Of a stretch of DNA of 64,000 bases, positions 24,852 to 37,746 are shown piece after piece. A program made the position numbers and the translations under genes. The notes beneath the pieces were generated by a model. It was given only the letters and a program-made list of their open reading frames with translations, did not search any database and was not told the origin of the DNA. Within the stretch, counting starts at the first letter, position 1. The number at the start of each line of letters is the position of its first letter. Origin of the DNA: Hydractinia symbiolongicarpus (Eukaryota > Cnidaria > Hydrozoa > Anthoathecata > Hydractiniidae); contig NC_079876.1 of NCBI RefSeq assembly GCF_029227915.1, positions 26,201,828-26,265,827 of the forward strand, in the 5' to 3' direction.

Positions 24852-25560
24852 GGACATGCCTTTTTTCACAAACTTAGTAAGAAAGATGAAGTACCTCTTA
24901 GGTTACCTGGATTAGTTGATCAGGTAAACATAAGAAGAGAATATTAAATGAAATTTCTTGGAGTTCTCCTGGACGAAAATTTAACTTGGAGAGAACATAT
25001 TAAATTAGTGGAAAACAAAGTTTCCAAAAGCTTATGAATCTTATATAAAGCTAGTTTTGCTTTGAATAAGAACTGCTTAAGAAGCATAAATTTTTCCTTT
25101 ATACACTGCTATTTAAATTATACAAACATTGCATGGGATAGCACTAATATAACAAAATTAAGAAACTGCACATTCAGCAAAAACATGCCAGTAGGATTAT
25201 ATTACGACAGAACAAATGTTCCCATTCTCTAGACCACTGCTAAAAGAATTGGGTATTCTTAATGCATGTGAGCTAAACATTTTTCAGGTCCTTTTTCATG
25301 TATACGATTAAAAATTTAATAGCACCAAATATATATTCATCACACTGTTTTTTAAGAAAGTTTAACATAAATATCCAACTAGATTTTCAGGTAACAATTT
25401 TCTCCGGCCAAAAGTCATATCTAATGTAACAAAATTTTCAATATCAAACTGAGGTCCAAAACTCCGGAGCATGCTTCTAAATTAAATAAAAAGCATTTCA
25501 TCCACTAAGAAATCAGCTGTTACGAAGTAATAACGAACTTCTTCTGAGACAACACTACGT
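24852..25560 (+). pseudogene. Degenerate LINE reverse transcriptase fragment
   Basis: Across several frames with stops one can read FHKLSKKDEVPLRLP, then KFLGVLLDENLTWREHI (RT thumb), INFSFIHCYLNYTNIAW and a C-terminal NFLRP...FSISN...LW region. This order is that of the RT thumb and C-terminus of a jockey/CR1-like LINE. Multiple stops and frameshifts: an old dead copy, unlike the intact-frame fragment at 20.4 kb. Confidence 0.7.
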
Positions 25561-27901
25561 GTGATAATTAAACGCCTTTTTTATTTTTTAACATAACATT
25601 AAATATTTTATTAAAATTCTTAATGGACAAGGTTATGATTCTGATTCACTTCTCGCAGAGCTTAAAATCTTATCGTCTGCATTTTTTTAATAAACAACCT
25701 CCAATTAATCTCGAAGGAGTAGTCAATACAATTCGATCGTTTTTGCGAATGCTTTTTTCAAATTGTATTATCATTATACGTTTAACCTGAACTCCTGGTG
25801 CAACATCTGCCACACCGGAAAGATCTTTTTCGATGTCAGGGAGAATCTAAACATGGATCTGATCAAGAATGGCCCAAAAAAGGCTGAATTCTCTATCAAT
25901 CATCGGTGATAACTACCGTTGATTGATGCTGCAAGTACTTTTATTTCAAATACTTTTATTGAATCACGCTCAAATCGAAGAAACATATTTGGAAAAGGTC
26001 ATTCTACAAATACCTTCATTAAATCGCGTCCAGACCAGAGAAACATTTTGGATTTGTAATTTAAAGTCTTTAACTTATGGTGTTGTGTTTAAGTTTGTGT
26101 TTTTCCTTTTTTTTTCAAAAATTGTGTATTCTTTAGATTTTCCACCTTTATTATCAATATTTTCCCATTAAAAAAAACTTAATTTGTTATTCTTTTTTGG
26201 CTTTACATGGCCATCCTAAGGCATATAGAGAGCTAACAAATAAAAGATTTTCTTCGTTGCCCAATCATAATGGACGTCATTTTTTTTAAGAAATTTTAGG
26301 CCCCTATTAAAAAAATTCCTGCCGTGGTTCCTGTAAAAAGGAATTAAAAATTGATTAAAGTTTACATCAGACTTGTCATAGACGTTTTTTTAATTATTAT
26401 TACAAGAAACTTCAGCCCTTGTGTGTTCAGGTCTGTCATGTTATTTGTGAAATACATCTTAAAAAGTTTTTTAGCTTTTCTTGTTGGTCCAGATTTCCTG
26501 ACTGACACAACACTAGGCCTCTTTGACAGCCTTAAAAGGCTTTTTTGGTGATTCATATCGCATATGGGGAACGTTCATATTAGCACAGTTGACCAAGTAG
26601 TTTTTTATCTTTCTGAAATCTTAGTTGCAGCTTGGGTTGGAACATAATTAGCTGCATCAAGGGCAAAATCAATAGAGTGGACCTCAACCTTGCTCCTAGG
26701 GCATTTTGCCTAGTTGATGAAGTTGATAGCGGCGAAAACGCCGTAATAACGGCTCAGGGGCCACAGGACCCTGAGGACAAGGTTAAGTGGACCTTTCGTT
26801 GGCATGGTCCGTCAAAATCTTTTTACCTAACGGTTGCGATTTACAATTTCCGCACTTCCAGTGTCATCCTACTTCGTTCAATCTCCTCACAAGGGGCTTT
26901 TATCTTTTTGACATCGAGACCGGCGGCGAAAAAAATCGCCAATTGAACGCTAGCAGCTTTTGCATAGGCAATAAACCCTGGGAACGAGTATGTACGTCGT
27001 CCTGATCGTCTGTATTTTATATCTACTTTACTGTGGTGTTATGAACGATCATATCAAATTTGTCTTCAACTACACCCTGTTTTTATACGAATAGTGTTTT
27101 TTCGTTTCAGCATGAATATTATAAATACTGAAATTCACGTGCTGCCATTTTTAACGTGTTCTCTTCCTGACTCCCATATTTACATTGCGTACAATATACA
27201 TTGTCTCGATTGTTCAACTATACAATAATAAAAATTCTTAATTTGGGGGCAAAAATCATCCTGATATTTTCCTAAGCATACCTTTAGCCAGTTAAGATTG
27301 AAAGATATATTGGAACGCAAACCGTTGTACAAATCATCCCTAAAGTAATGTTTTAGAGCAGTCTAATTCACCTGCCAACAGACAGCCAGATTTTGTTGGG
27401 GAAATATTTCAAATGAAACCTGAAAAGATGTATTTTACATCAATAGTGGGATACAAGTATATATGAATTGAAACGAATAATATAAAAACCCAAACGTTCT
27501 TAATCATCCAACAACATATTTCAATTTGAGCATATTCTTAGGGTGTTCTTAATCTTTTTTTTTTTAATTTTACCTTGAATATTCTTAAAGAGAAAATTCT
27601 TATACACGTGAAAAACTGGTGTATCTTTCGCCTAAAATACAAATCATATACATATTTGGTTTACGCAACCTCGTTCCCAAGCATTTTATATCTTTTCTGA
27701 CTTCGGGATGGCGATGCGAACATGGTCCTAGAGGAAGTCTCGTCACGTGACTCGTTGTGCATCCAAGTTGTCATACATTTCGTTTAAGTATATATATTTC
27801 TAAATTGAAAGTTTATTGTGAGATGTTACCTATATTCGCATTTCCACTCGGTAAGAAAAATTGTTGGCATATAAGCGCAAAAGTTTGTTGCCACAAGTTC
27901 C

Positions 27902-27951
27902 ATAGAAATAAGCATCATAATTACTTAAGTAATTATGATGCTTATTTCTAT
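27902..27951. repeat. Perfect 50-bp palindrome without spacer
   Basis: Arms of 25 bp meet at ACTTAAGT; the left arm begins ATAGAAATAAGCATCATAAT. Every base pairs. It can form a cruciform. No TIR-like flanks or coding context. Confidence 0.9.
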
Positions 27952-30227
27952 ATTATTGACCGCCTGCGGGTGGTTCGTCACCAGTCGGTCAGAGTGCGAT
28001 ATTTTGCCCGATATTATTCGGGGGAGGGAGGGGGAAGTGTTGCCTGGAATTGAACTTTGGTACGCAGCTTCGGTCTCCTTTGATTTATTGTTTCAAAAAT
28101 AGCGGTGCTCTTACGATGTGGGAGAACATTCTAACACGAAATTACTATCTCCATAAGTCGCTACTTAGAACGAGTATTCCACGTTAGTAGCTAGTTCGTA
28201 TTGGCAAAAGTAACATAGTGAAGCAGGGCCACCCACGCGCGTAGGTTGCTACCCTACTAGTGTATATTAGTTTTACGCAATTTGAATATTTTTTATTTAG
28301 TTTAATCCAAACTCCTGGTTACTGTTATTCGAGACTTCGTGGCACTTGACATGGATTTTTCCGTAACAACGGCATGTTAGACAATACTAAACGCTAACAT
28401 GCCTACCCTTAAATAGAAGTTACACCTTCGCAACCTCCCGGCTGTAAATTGCTCTGGGATCGTGGTTGATCTGAAACTGCATGACGTTTTCTACTTTTTT
28501 TTCTTATTTTTTCTTTTAATATGGTAACAAACATTTCCGCTAAGTTGTGCGACAATTCGACGTCTTTTAATTCACTTCAGCCCTCCGGCTTTTTAGAGGC
28601 CCTGAAGCCGGCCTAAATAGCGGTAAAGATGCTTATATATATGGGATATTCCTCTAAGGCCCGGATATTGTCAAAACTGGGGATTCTGTCAAAACTAAGC
28701 ATTTTCCGCCAAATGATGACAGAGTAGCCATGATATAGTCATGATTTGTGTGAAGTTTTCCCAGAAACAAACGAAAAAACAACATACCTAAAAAAGACAA
28801 AAGGCTCGGTTGTCATTTTGAAAGTTACTTGATATAATAGGCCTTTAAATTTACGAAAATCTCCTCCAGTCATTAAGAATCCTTAAATTAATTTGACTTG
28901 GAATATTTTGCTTCCTTGAGATTGGAAAAACTTGGAAAAACTTGGAAAAACAGGGAATACGCGGTTAAAATGAAACACCTGAACTTAACTACAAAACCTC
29001 ACCGCCTTTGAAAATATTACCGGTGTAAACTAAACTCGCTAAACATCTCACTTGCTTCACTTTTTGTAATTCTTTTACATTTGCCGCGCCTTTCAAAAAA
29101 CAGGCAACCTCGTCTCCAGGATTACAGAATTGTAAACAACTTAGATTATTCGTCCTTATTTTACTTTTGTCAAAAAAGCCTGGGGTTGAAGTCACGTAAT
29201 CATGCCATGAATGGCATAGCTCTACTCTGTTTCAAATTATTTTCAGCGCCTTTTTTCGACACTTGTCTCTCTAACTTAATTTCAGGCTTTTTGTTTGAAA
29301 GACGGCGGGTACTTTAGGTATAAAACCCTTGTTACACCAAGAGATACTTGCCGAATAAAGAAAAACTATTTATGTGGTATAAATTATTCACGCAGATTTT
29401 ATTAATTTATTTATTGAGATATTTTTCTTCTTCTTTGATTTTCAAATATATTGTACAATTTCTATATCAATCTGTGCCGACTGTTTGAATATTCACGAAT
29501 TAAAATTGAAACTTATTTCCATTGAAGTGGTTGGCTGTGGTTGATGAAATCGAACTGTGGCCAACGCTAAAACAAGGAGGGTTAAGAACTGTTTCTCTTT
29601 TTTTAAAAAAATTATTTCTAAAATACACGTTTTGTTGGATTAGTCCTAACGTCATTAGCAAGAAGCTAGCAAGTTAGCTAGTGGTATCCAGTTAGTTAAA
29701 TTTTAATTGCTTGACAATAAATATTGAAAATAAGTAAGCACAGATACCCCCGTTTTGAATGATGTACTAAAAGATTCCTATGAAAATCTCGCCTGTTTAA
29801 ACTCGCATGAAGTAAATTTCATCATGAATTTTTAACAATATATCCCATTAAATGCTATTCTCAGTTTATCTGCAATTAATATTGATAAAGGAATAACCTG
29901 ACTTCAAATTTCAATATAACGGAGATTATATTAGGTTTACTTGCGTGTTTGGCGTCAGAAAGGGAGGATCTTTAGATAAAGCTGGACAATTTGTGTGGTG
30001 TTTCTGAAAAATTTAAAGTTTTTTATGTACCAGAGTGAAATATAACATTATGAGGAGTACTTTTTAGCTCAGATACTTGTAAGTACTTTATATGTGTATG
30101 TGTATAGAGAGAGAGAGAGAGAAAAAAGATTTGTTTATTACGTATCAGGAAAGTGGTGTCGAACTTTTCTTCAAAGCTTTACGTAATTTAAGAGAGATTA
30201 CCAGGGAGGGGGAAAGGGGGTAGATTT

Positions 30228-30505
30228 CTCGGGGTAGTTACGGAATGTACAATAAACGTGCGGGATATTTATGTTCAAAACGCAGGTATACCCGCGTTTT
30301 CTATTTTGTCGTTACACATTTCCCGTGTTTTTTTTGATGTGTTGATAAATTGAGGAAACGCACATCGGTGATTATTGACGTCAACGTCGGCATTTTGAAA
30401 TTTATACTTTTGTGACGAACCGTGAAGAAAATTCAACTTCATGACCTGCGCTTATACTGCAAACAAAAAAGTAGAAAAAATCGGCACGTCCGTAACTACC
30501 CCGAG
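30228..30505. mobile_element. Possible MITE with 17-bp inverted ends
   Basis: CTCGGGGTAGTTACGGA at 30228-30244 is exactly inverted at 30489-30505. The 278-bp interval has no ORF. No clear target-site duplication is seen, so element ends are not fixed. Confidence 0.5.
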
Positions 30506-31067
30506 TTTTGCGAAGATTTCATCCACGCAAAAGTTACTATCCCGGAGTTTACGCTAAATATTTCGGATTTGTAAAACTCCGCCCTAACATCTTTAAACAA
30601 TACTTACGAAAGATTTTTTGTTGGTGAATTACAACTGTACTTTTATATAATCTTATGTGTTACAACCTCGTCCCTACTCTCTCCATTTTTTCCTGAGCCG
30701 TTATCCAATATTATAGAGGGAATATTCAGCTAATTCTAGCAATAGAACCATGACATGATTGCAGTAGTCACTCATGCCTGCTGGACTGTTGCATTTTGCA
30801 TGTTCCACCTCACCATTTCGTCGATTTAATTTTACTGTCACAACACCATTGACCTTTTTCATACTAGCCCGACAATGAACCTTAGCTAAAAATATTTTAA
30901 TGTCCGAGCTGTAAATAAACTTTCCGGAGAAATGTATCTTTCCTCCTTAAATTTAAGCCCTCTTTCTAATGTCTTTTTATGTGTAATTTCTTTAATTTAC
31001 CAAATTTGCTGACATGTTGATCCATTTCTCGTCTAGTAAATAATGGCAAAAAATCCAGGTATTTACC

Positions 31068-31256
31068 CTACGATAATTCTTCTTCAGCGTTCAGTTTTAC
31101 TTCAACATCAAAGTCTATGTTTTGTAACAACAATTTATAAATATTTTGATCCACAGGCGTTTCAGAAATATTTCTAACTTTGTCAGGCTTCTTGATAACT
31201 TGCAGAGTTTGCAAATCCACCTGGCTTGCCGCCATCTTGTTCACAAATCTGTTCAT
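31068..31256 (-). CDS. Hypothetical small ORF or first coding exon
   Basis: 62-codon frame starting ATGAACAGA with a second start context AAGATGGCG eight codons in. Composition looks coding-like (hydrophilic, LQTLQVIKKPDK, VEVKLNAEEEL). GT sites near the stop (TTATC/GTAGGG) could be a splice donor. I find no convincing next exon and no domain. Could be chance. Confidence 0.25.
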   Translation of the reverse strand: MNRFVNKMAASQVDLQTLQVIKKPDKVRNISETPVDQNIYKLLLQNIDFDVEVKLNAEEELS

Positions 31257-33786
31257 ACGGGCCTCATTTTGAAACTACGATTACATCATTGAATTAGAGA
31301 AACCCCTATTAATCAAAAAGGCCCTGGAAAGGTTGGTGTTTCAGAAAAAGTAAATTTTAATTATTTCCTTCTATTGTGAAAATTAAACAACGTGAAATTG
31401 TCAAGGTGAGAATTTACGAAAAAAAATTCACGTACAAGTACTAATAATCACGAATTTTGAAAATAAAGATATAGAAAGTTTTGCGGAAAATAGTTTTGCG
31501 ATTTTTAACTGTACTCGCAAACGTTTATGCTATACCTTGCAAAACAAAAAATGCGATAGTTTTTTTTTTTTATGAAAGTACAAAAATTCGAAAATTTCCT
31601 CTAATTATTTCTTCCTTTTCTATCAAATATCCACCCCTATCTTCTTTTACACCATGAAGCGTGATAAATTTTATAAGCGATGATGGGAAGCATTTGTTAA
31701 GTAGCTATCTATTTATTTCGGGGATCAAAAACACTCTAAATATAGATAGATTCAAGAAAGATTGACTCATATTTTAATCTGCTTTTAAAAATCTAAACTC
31801 CAAAACGTTCTTTTATATTTCTTTACCCGAGAAAGTTTTTTACGCGAAAATCAAAAAAAATATGTAAAAAAAATGCTTGCTTCTCGAAGAAAAAAAAAGA
31901 TCTCTCGCCAAAGGTTACGCCTAAATTTTGCGGTTTTTTTCCTTGTAAGAATTTTTGTCCGTACTCAATAGGCTAGGTATAGATTTCTAAAAGCTATAAA
32001 CTGAAACATCACTGATAAAGACCCTATATATAATTAGTACGGCTGTTTTAAACGCAAGCTTCTAAAGATAGAAGAGCAGAAGTTAAAAAACTATATAATT
32101 ATTTCGAAAATTACTGTTAATAAGCTTTACAATAAAAAATTATCACCAAAGAGTTTTTCAATTTCAACTCACGATATTACACAATTAAGAAAAGATATTT
32201 ATAACAAGTTGGAAATCCAAAGAGCTTCCTGCTATCAAGATTATCAACTACCCCTTTTTTATAAATATAAATGTAGCTTCAGTTGTTTTGATTTTTTACA
32301 GATGTGCGCCCTAAAGTTGTTAAGCATTCATTTATTTATTTATCCATTTTACAATACGTTCCAAATTAACAACCCAAAATTAATCATTTCAAATATCCTA
32401 AAATCTCAATAGTTTTTGGAAGAATTCTATATTTAACAAATAATTTTATTTTTGTATTAGTAACTAATATTTGTCATAAGGAAATATAAAAATAAAAAAT
32501 GTAAACATTTTGTGTTTTATTCATTCACCCAAAATTTCATGTTTATTTTTATCGTTCAAAAAAAAATGGCCTAATTATTTTTCTAATTTTCTTCAACCAT
32601 TTCCAGCCTATTTGTTCTTATAAGATTATTCTTATATAAAAAAATCGTAGCTTCTGCTTAAGAATATAACTTTACATCACTTTTTTATAAAATTTATTTT
32701 CCATGGATCTAGTTCTGAAGGTTTTTATCCTCTGTCTAGATTTAATTCCAGGCGTTTCTCAATGGGTTTTGTGTCCGACAAAGTAGGGATGTATTTGGTG
32801 TGGAGCTCTCTTTAATACCTTTCTCCTAATAAGCCCCCCTCCTCTGGCAACTCTCCCCACCTGTGACATAAAATCATTAAGCAGCTTTTAATGTATCACT
32901 TTAAAAATCTAGCACTTCCTTAAAAATTACTTCCATTCTACCCGCACACATAAACACTGTTTCCATCACCTTGTTTAATGTCATTTCACACATATCTTTA
33001 ACGACATCAAAGATATGAGGTGAATAACACCTTTGAATTCTGTTTCTCCTGAAAAAAAGGTGATATTCTAATATTCTAGTATATATGTATTATATAATTT
33101 ATGAATTAACCTGATGGGAGAGAGAAAAGTGCGAATGTTAATATAAAATTCAAATTTTGAAATTTTACAGTATCGTTGGACGAATAAAAATGAACATTTT
33201 TACAGTAAGTTGTATAAATGGAGCCATACCAGACACCCAGTTTTTTCAGTGGGAAAGGAAATTTTTTCGAGGTTTCATCTTCTCTTGGACGAACGTCCCC
33301 CATGTTAACTATAATATTTTTGTAGGTGGGAGGGGCGAGGGATATGGGATGGGGAGCACTTTTCACCGAAGCTTTATGCTCTTACAGCCCTGTCAAAAAA
33401 ACAAACCCATATCTATCTTACGACACCTAATGAAAATAAAACTATTTTTAACTGTCTATCTCTCATTTATTTATTTATTTATTTGTCGTGGATATCGTAA
33501 TCAAAATTCTTTAATGTGGGAAAATAAAAGATGGAGATCGATCAAGATAAACGCTAAACGTATTTTCTTTCAGCTTAGCCTAAATATGGGCTAATTATCA
33601 ACTAAAATTCAAATCTAAAGTTTAAAATTGGTAATAGGATTTTTGACTGTTGTTTTTTTACTGTTTCGAAGTTCCGTTTATGTTTATTTTTTTCTTCTTT
33701 ATTTTAAATCCTGGCTGCGTCAGAGTTATGGTAAAAAGTTGTGTAAATATTGTGTAGTTGTTTTAAATTTGCATCTTTATATATCT

Positions 33787-33787
33787 T

Positions 33788-33836
<49 letters not shown>
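33787..33836. repeat. Compound (CT)n(AT)n microsatellite
   Basis: A CT-dinucleotide run passes directly into an AT-dinucleotide run. Confidence 0.95.
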
Positions 33837-33841
<5 letters not shown>

Positions 33842-34529
33842 TATGGATAACGGCGATGAAGGAGATAAAAGTCACAAACAAACAAACAAACAAAAAAACA
33901 ACACGAAAGTAAAAAAGTAAAACTATATACAGAAGAAATTAATTTAATAATGCAACATTACAACTCATTTAGCGTTTTCGAGGAAAGAACAAAAGATTGG
34001 GAAATTGTTGGGCGGGTAAAGTGCTATTGTTTTTCTTCCTTAAGGCCAGCCTTTTTAACACAATCAAAGTTTGTCGATAGACATTAAAAACAATAATTTC
34101 AGTAGCTTTGTTATAAATATGAAAACTCAGTTTATATTATTTAATGCTAGTAGACTTTTTTTATAGTATTTCATTTTGTTTATCTTTTTTGTTTTTCTTT
34201 CAACATTCGTTTGCTTGTCTACCCCATGCGACGTAAAAATAGATAAAACGTTGAACGCATTCCAGCAAGAGAGATTGTATTTCGTAATTGATTTATTCAT
34301 TGACGTGCCGTCTCGTCTGCTTGCAATGAAAATAACTAGTTTTTCACCTTATCTTTCCACATTGAGAGATGTTTTCAGTTTCATATAGCGTCAGTTCTTA
34401 TCAGAATTCAGTGCTAGATCCTAAACAACAAAAAGTTGAGGACAGTAGAGGCTTGTTTGGGCAGAGAGTGGTTTACATTTACATGATATTGTTGACTTCG
34501 CTAGTCGTGCGTTACTTACTAAGTTCATT

Positions 34530-34558
34530 ATTGTTGTTGTTGTTGTTGTTGTTGTTGT
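34530..34558 (+). repeat. (GTT)n microsatellite
   Basis: About nine GTT triplets, with a second shorter GTT run at about 34650-34667. Confidence 0.95.
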
Positions 34559-34947
34559 ATTTAAATTCATTTTTGTTTTTTTTACTGTTACTGTTCGTTT
34601 GCTGTTGTTATGGTTTTGGTTCTGTTGTTGTTTTCTTAACCTGATTTTTGTTGTTGTTGTTGTTGTTTTTATTTTTTTTTGTTGTTTTTTATCGTCGTTC
34701 TGATCCTATTTTGTACGGTAGAAAGCGATGCTTATTAAAAACATTCCCTATGAAACAAAGTCCTGTAAAATAGCATCGCCTTTATGATCGTATTTTTATT
34801 TTAGATTGCTTACGTTGTAATAACTAAAGATTAAACTGCTCGCTTATTATATCATCTCATATTATATCAACACAACTCCCTGTTTTGGGTAAAACTAAAG
34901 CATCCCTAGCAAAACGTTGGCCATTGGTTTGTAGAAAACAAAACACC

Positions 34948-36291
34948 ATGGAGGAGACACATAATTTATCAGCAGCTCTCAGGTATACAACCTTAATGCT
35001 TCGTAACTTTAGTACGACTCCATTTCCAGGTATTCGTCAATATCACCCACAATTCGATGTTGAACCGTTTAAACTTACAATGGCCATTTTATATGGTGTT
35101 ATCTTTTTAATCGGTGTGCCGGGTAATATTCTCGTGATATTGACAATTATACGTGTGCCGAAAATGAGATCAACAAAGAACTTATTTATTGCCAACTTAG
35201 CGATAGGCGATTTAACAAATATGTTATGGTGCTTGCCAACTGCGTTGATATCTTTGTATATATCATGGCCCTACGGTCAAGTGGTCTGCAAATATATATT
35301 TCCACTGGCTGATGTTATTATTGGTAATACAATTTTTACAATGGTATCCATCGCCCTTGACCGCTACCGTGCTATTGTCAACCCGTTTACTGCAAAGCCA
35401 ACACTTCGTAAGACGATCGTAATCATTGTGGTGACCTGGTTTTTGTCGTATGCTCTGATGGGATTGCCGTTAGTGCTAGCCTTTAAAGTGTCGAAAGGGT
35501 ATTGGGTTGAGTTAAGCTGCAACTTGGCGTGGAAGAGTGACTTCCATAAGCTTTTTTATCGATTAGGAACGTGTACCGTTTTGTTTTGCATCCCGTTCGT
35601 GGTCGTCCTATTCTGCTATGTCCGCATTAAGTTGAAGCTGGAAGAAAATATTCGATTCGCACGCGAGTCTATTCGTGGTCGTTCGACTTTGCTTCGTGCG
35701 AAAAGAAATAAAAAGCTGATCAACATGTTCTTAGTCATTTTTTTATGCTTCACATCGTGTTTCTTACCTATCAATGTGTTATTATTGACCGTAACATTTC
35801 ATCAGGGAATACTTCTCTGGAAGTACGCTGGCATCGTTGTTCAGTTTGCAGTCGCGTTACTTTTTCTTAACTCGATTATGAATCCGATTATATTGTACCG
35901 ATTAAGCAAAGATTTTAAAATCGGGTTCTACGAGCAATTACTGTGTGTGTGCCCGAAAACCAGACAATTGGACGAAACGATATCAGTTTTACGTCGACGA
36001 CTATCAACGGCATCTTCTTTGTTGTCGGTCGTATCTTTTCGGTCATTTCGTACGAGTCAAGATCGAGTTTCGATGAGCGCAGTGGACGAGTTGGATTTCG
36101 TAAACGTGAAAGAACAAGACGCCAGTGAACCTCCAAACCGGCTTGTGGTACCTTCAAAGAAAAGTTTCAGTGAATCATCTGAGAGCCTTACATTACTCCC
36201 AAAAGTTAGAACAGGTCAAAGGAAGAGTGTAACGTGGTTCAAAGATGATGTGCATGGAAGCTTGATTGATAAACTAGCTAAAAGTGATTAA
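34948..36291 (+). CDS. Class A (rhodopsin-like) GPCR, neuropeptide-receptor type
   Basis: Intronless, 447 residues from the ATG at 34948 (CACCATGG context); an in-frame non-ATG extension upstream was not used. Seven membrane segments. TM1 has GN (N60), TM2 NLAIGDLT (D88), TM3 starts at C114 with its partner C191 in ECL2, and TM3 ends ALDRYRAIVNP (DRY intact). TM6 has CFLP (P274), and TM7 NSIMNPIILYRLS. N-glycosylation sites N6 and N20 lie on the short N-terminus. The C-tail is long and Ser/Thr-rich, suited to kinase/arrestin control. The overall pattern resembles peptide receptors of the allatostatin/galanin/orexin-like group; the ligand is unknown. The NPxxY box reads NPIIL followed by Tyr, so Tyr is displaced by one. 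Confidence 0.92.
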   Translation: MEETHNLSAALRYTTLMLRNFSTTPFPGIRQYHPQFDVEPFKLTMAILYGVIFLIGVPGNILVILTIIRVPKMRSTKNLFIANLAIGDLTNMLWCLPTALISLYISWPYGQVVCKYIFPLADVIIGNTIFTMVSIALDRYRAIVNPFTAKPTLRKTIVIIVVTWFLSYALMGLPLVLAFKVSKGYWVELSCNLAWKSDFHKLFYRLGTCTVLFCIPFVVVLFCYVRIKLKLEENIRFARESIRGRSTLLRAKRNKKLINMFLVIFLCFTSCFLPINVLLLTVTFHQGILLWKYAGIVVQFAVALLFLNSIMNPIILYRLSKDFKIGFYEQLLCVCPKTRQLDETISVLRRRLSTASSLLSVVSFRSFRTSQDRVSMSAVDELDFVNVKEQDASEPPNRLVVPSKKSFSESSESLTLLPKVRTGQRKSVTWFKDDVHGSLIDKLAKSD

Positions 36292-37746
36292 ATTTTAGAC
36301 AGGGCATTTTTTTCTTTAAAAAAAATAAAAATTATATAAAGTATTTACAACCTGTATTGAATTTTTTAGGATTTCTTTTATAATATTTTACTCTAGTAGG
36401 ATTTTCGGCTAACTTCGTTCCCAGATCTTCTGGTTCACTTTACGCAGGCGCCTTACGTTAAATGAAGCGCTAACAGAGAATTCGATTTATTGGAGGACTA
36501 TTTTAATAAGACTTTTCTTTGTAGCGATTGTAGTCTTTATAACTTGTCTATGGTGCCTCGTATTCAAAATGAGGAAAAATAATACTAACTGTAACAGATT
36601 TTAATTTTTCCCATTTCCAAAGCCAGTATTAAAAGAAAATTCGGAAAAGGCGTATTAATTTTTTATTTATTTATTTATTATTATATTTCTCATTCTTCAT
36701 TTAAAAATATGTATCTATATACCCACTTCAACAAATTAGTAGAAAAACATAGAAATATATATGTAAAATTAAAATTCTACTTTTTTAAACATACGAGATA
36801 TATTAATATATTGAAATAGACGCCTCGGTTTACTTATGGGCGGTTGAATAAACGCCACTGTCAAATTTACGCAACAAGTAATTTTATAATCTCTTTAATA
36901 CGGCGACAGTGTTGCTGCCATAGCACACTCAACTGTAAGTTGTAAGGAAGCAGGTCCGAGTACATAGTGTGTGCTTCAAATGTGATGTTGACAGTCCATA
37001 TAAAGTCAATTGAGTGGCTTAGCTTGTTGATGGGCACGCACTTTTAGGACCTATGTACGTGTCTCGGATCATGTGATTAAGTTACATTGTGTGAGGCCAC
37101 GAATAGGAACGGTGGGATGGCTATATCCAAGGAACGGCAAATCCGTTTCACTAACTTACTAAGCTCCTCTTAATAATTTAAACATCAACACTTACCATTT
37201 TCGACACGTTTACCATATCACCATGCTTATGTACCAACCCCCGCGGTATCCCCATGTTTATGTACCAACCTCCACAGTATCACTACATATTTGTGGATCA
37301 ACCTCCACGATATCGACTTTGGTTATACGTGCCATAGATGCTTAGTACGACCATGCAATAACTGCATTGTTTTATTATACCGACCTCGCACCTGAGGTAT
37401 TTTGCTTTTTTAGAAACACGATAAGGCAGCAAAAAACCCGCCCTGTGATAACGCTCAATAGCTCAAGAGACTTCGGGGACGAGGAAGTTATTACACAGCT
37501 TAAGAAGGGGACTGTCTTGTCACTACTCAACAAACCTCGTCCAAGGGCATTCTGTATCCTTTCCCGAGATACGGCGATACAACAGGCTGCTATCCAACAT
37601 CCATATCATTATCATATTGTAATTTTTAGTTTCCCTCTACTTCCAAAAATTTATCGAGATACAATGCTTTCTGCACGCGTCTCCGATTTGTGGTTTGATA
37701 GGAACGATACCTTCTTATCCCTTTCGTCAAAAGACACAAGAAGTTT
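36292..37746. other. Interval between GPCR and transposase; no gene recognised
   Basis: Starts with the GPCR 3' UTR; AATAAA-like runs follow the stop (AAAATAAAAATT near 36322). A CCAACCTCCACGATATC-like direct repeat occurs at about 37228-37315 (three imperfect copies). A 136-codon frame at 37367-37777 has no recognisable domain and runs into the transposon end. Confidence 0.45.

Larger units (their letters stand above)
25561..31067. other. Long gene-poor interval
   Basis: About 5.5 kb in which I recognise no gene. It holds a 50-bp perfect palindrome (27902-27951), a GA microsatellite (30108-30122), a possible MITE (30228-30505) and short copies of an AACCTCGTTCCCAG-like motif (27668, 29105, 30665). 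Open frames of 60-100 codons occur on both strands without recognisable domains. Confidence 0.5.
31257..34947. other. Intergenic DNA upstream of the GPCR
   Basis: AT-rich with simple repeats: a CT run then an AT run (33787-33836), GTT runs (34530-34558 and 34650-34667) and ATTT runs (33468-33484). It should contain the GPCR promoter; no specific site can be named. Open frames on both strands around 33.1-33.9 kb show no domain. Confidence 0.5.

Noticed and set aside
26632-27005. Two overlapping plus-strand frames of 72-104 codons
   Set aside because: Frames overlap each other, no domain, no splice or codon signal that favours one.
28989-29317. Overlapping frames on both strands
   Set aside because: One looks mildly coding-like, but there are no exon partners, and the plus-strand frame overlaps a dispersed-repeat motif.
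33106-33912. Frames of 86-145 codons on both strands
   Set aside because: Contain simple-repeat translation (SLSLSL, IYIYIY) and no domain.
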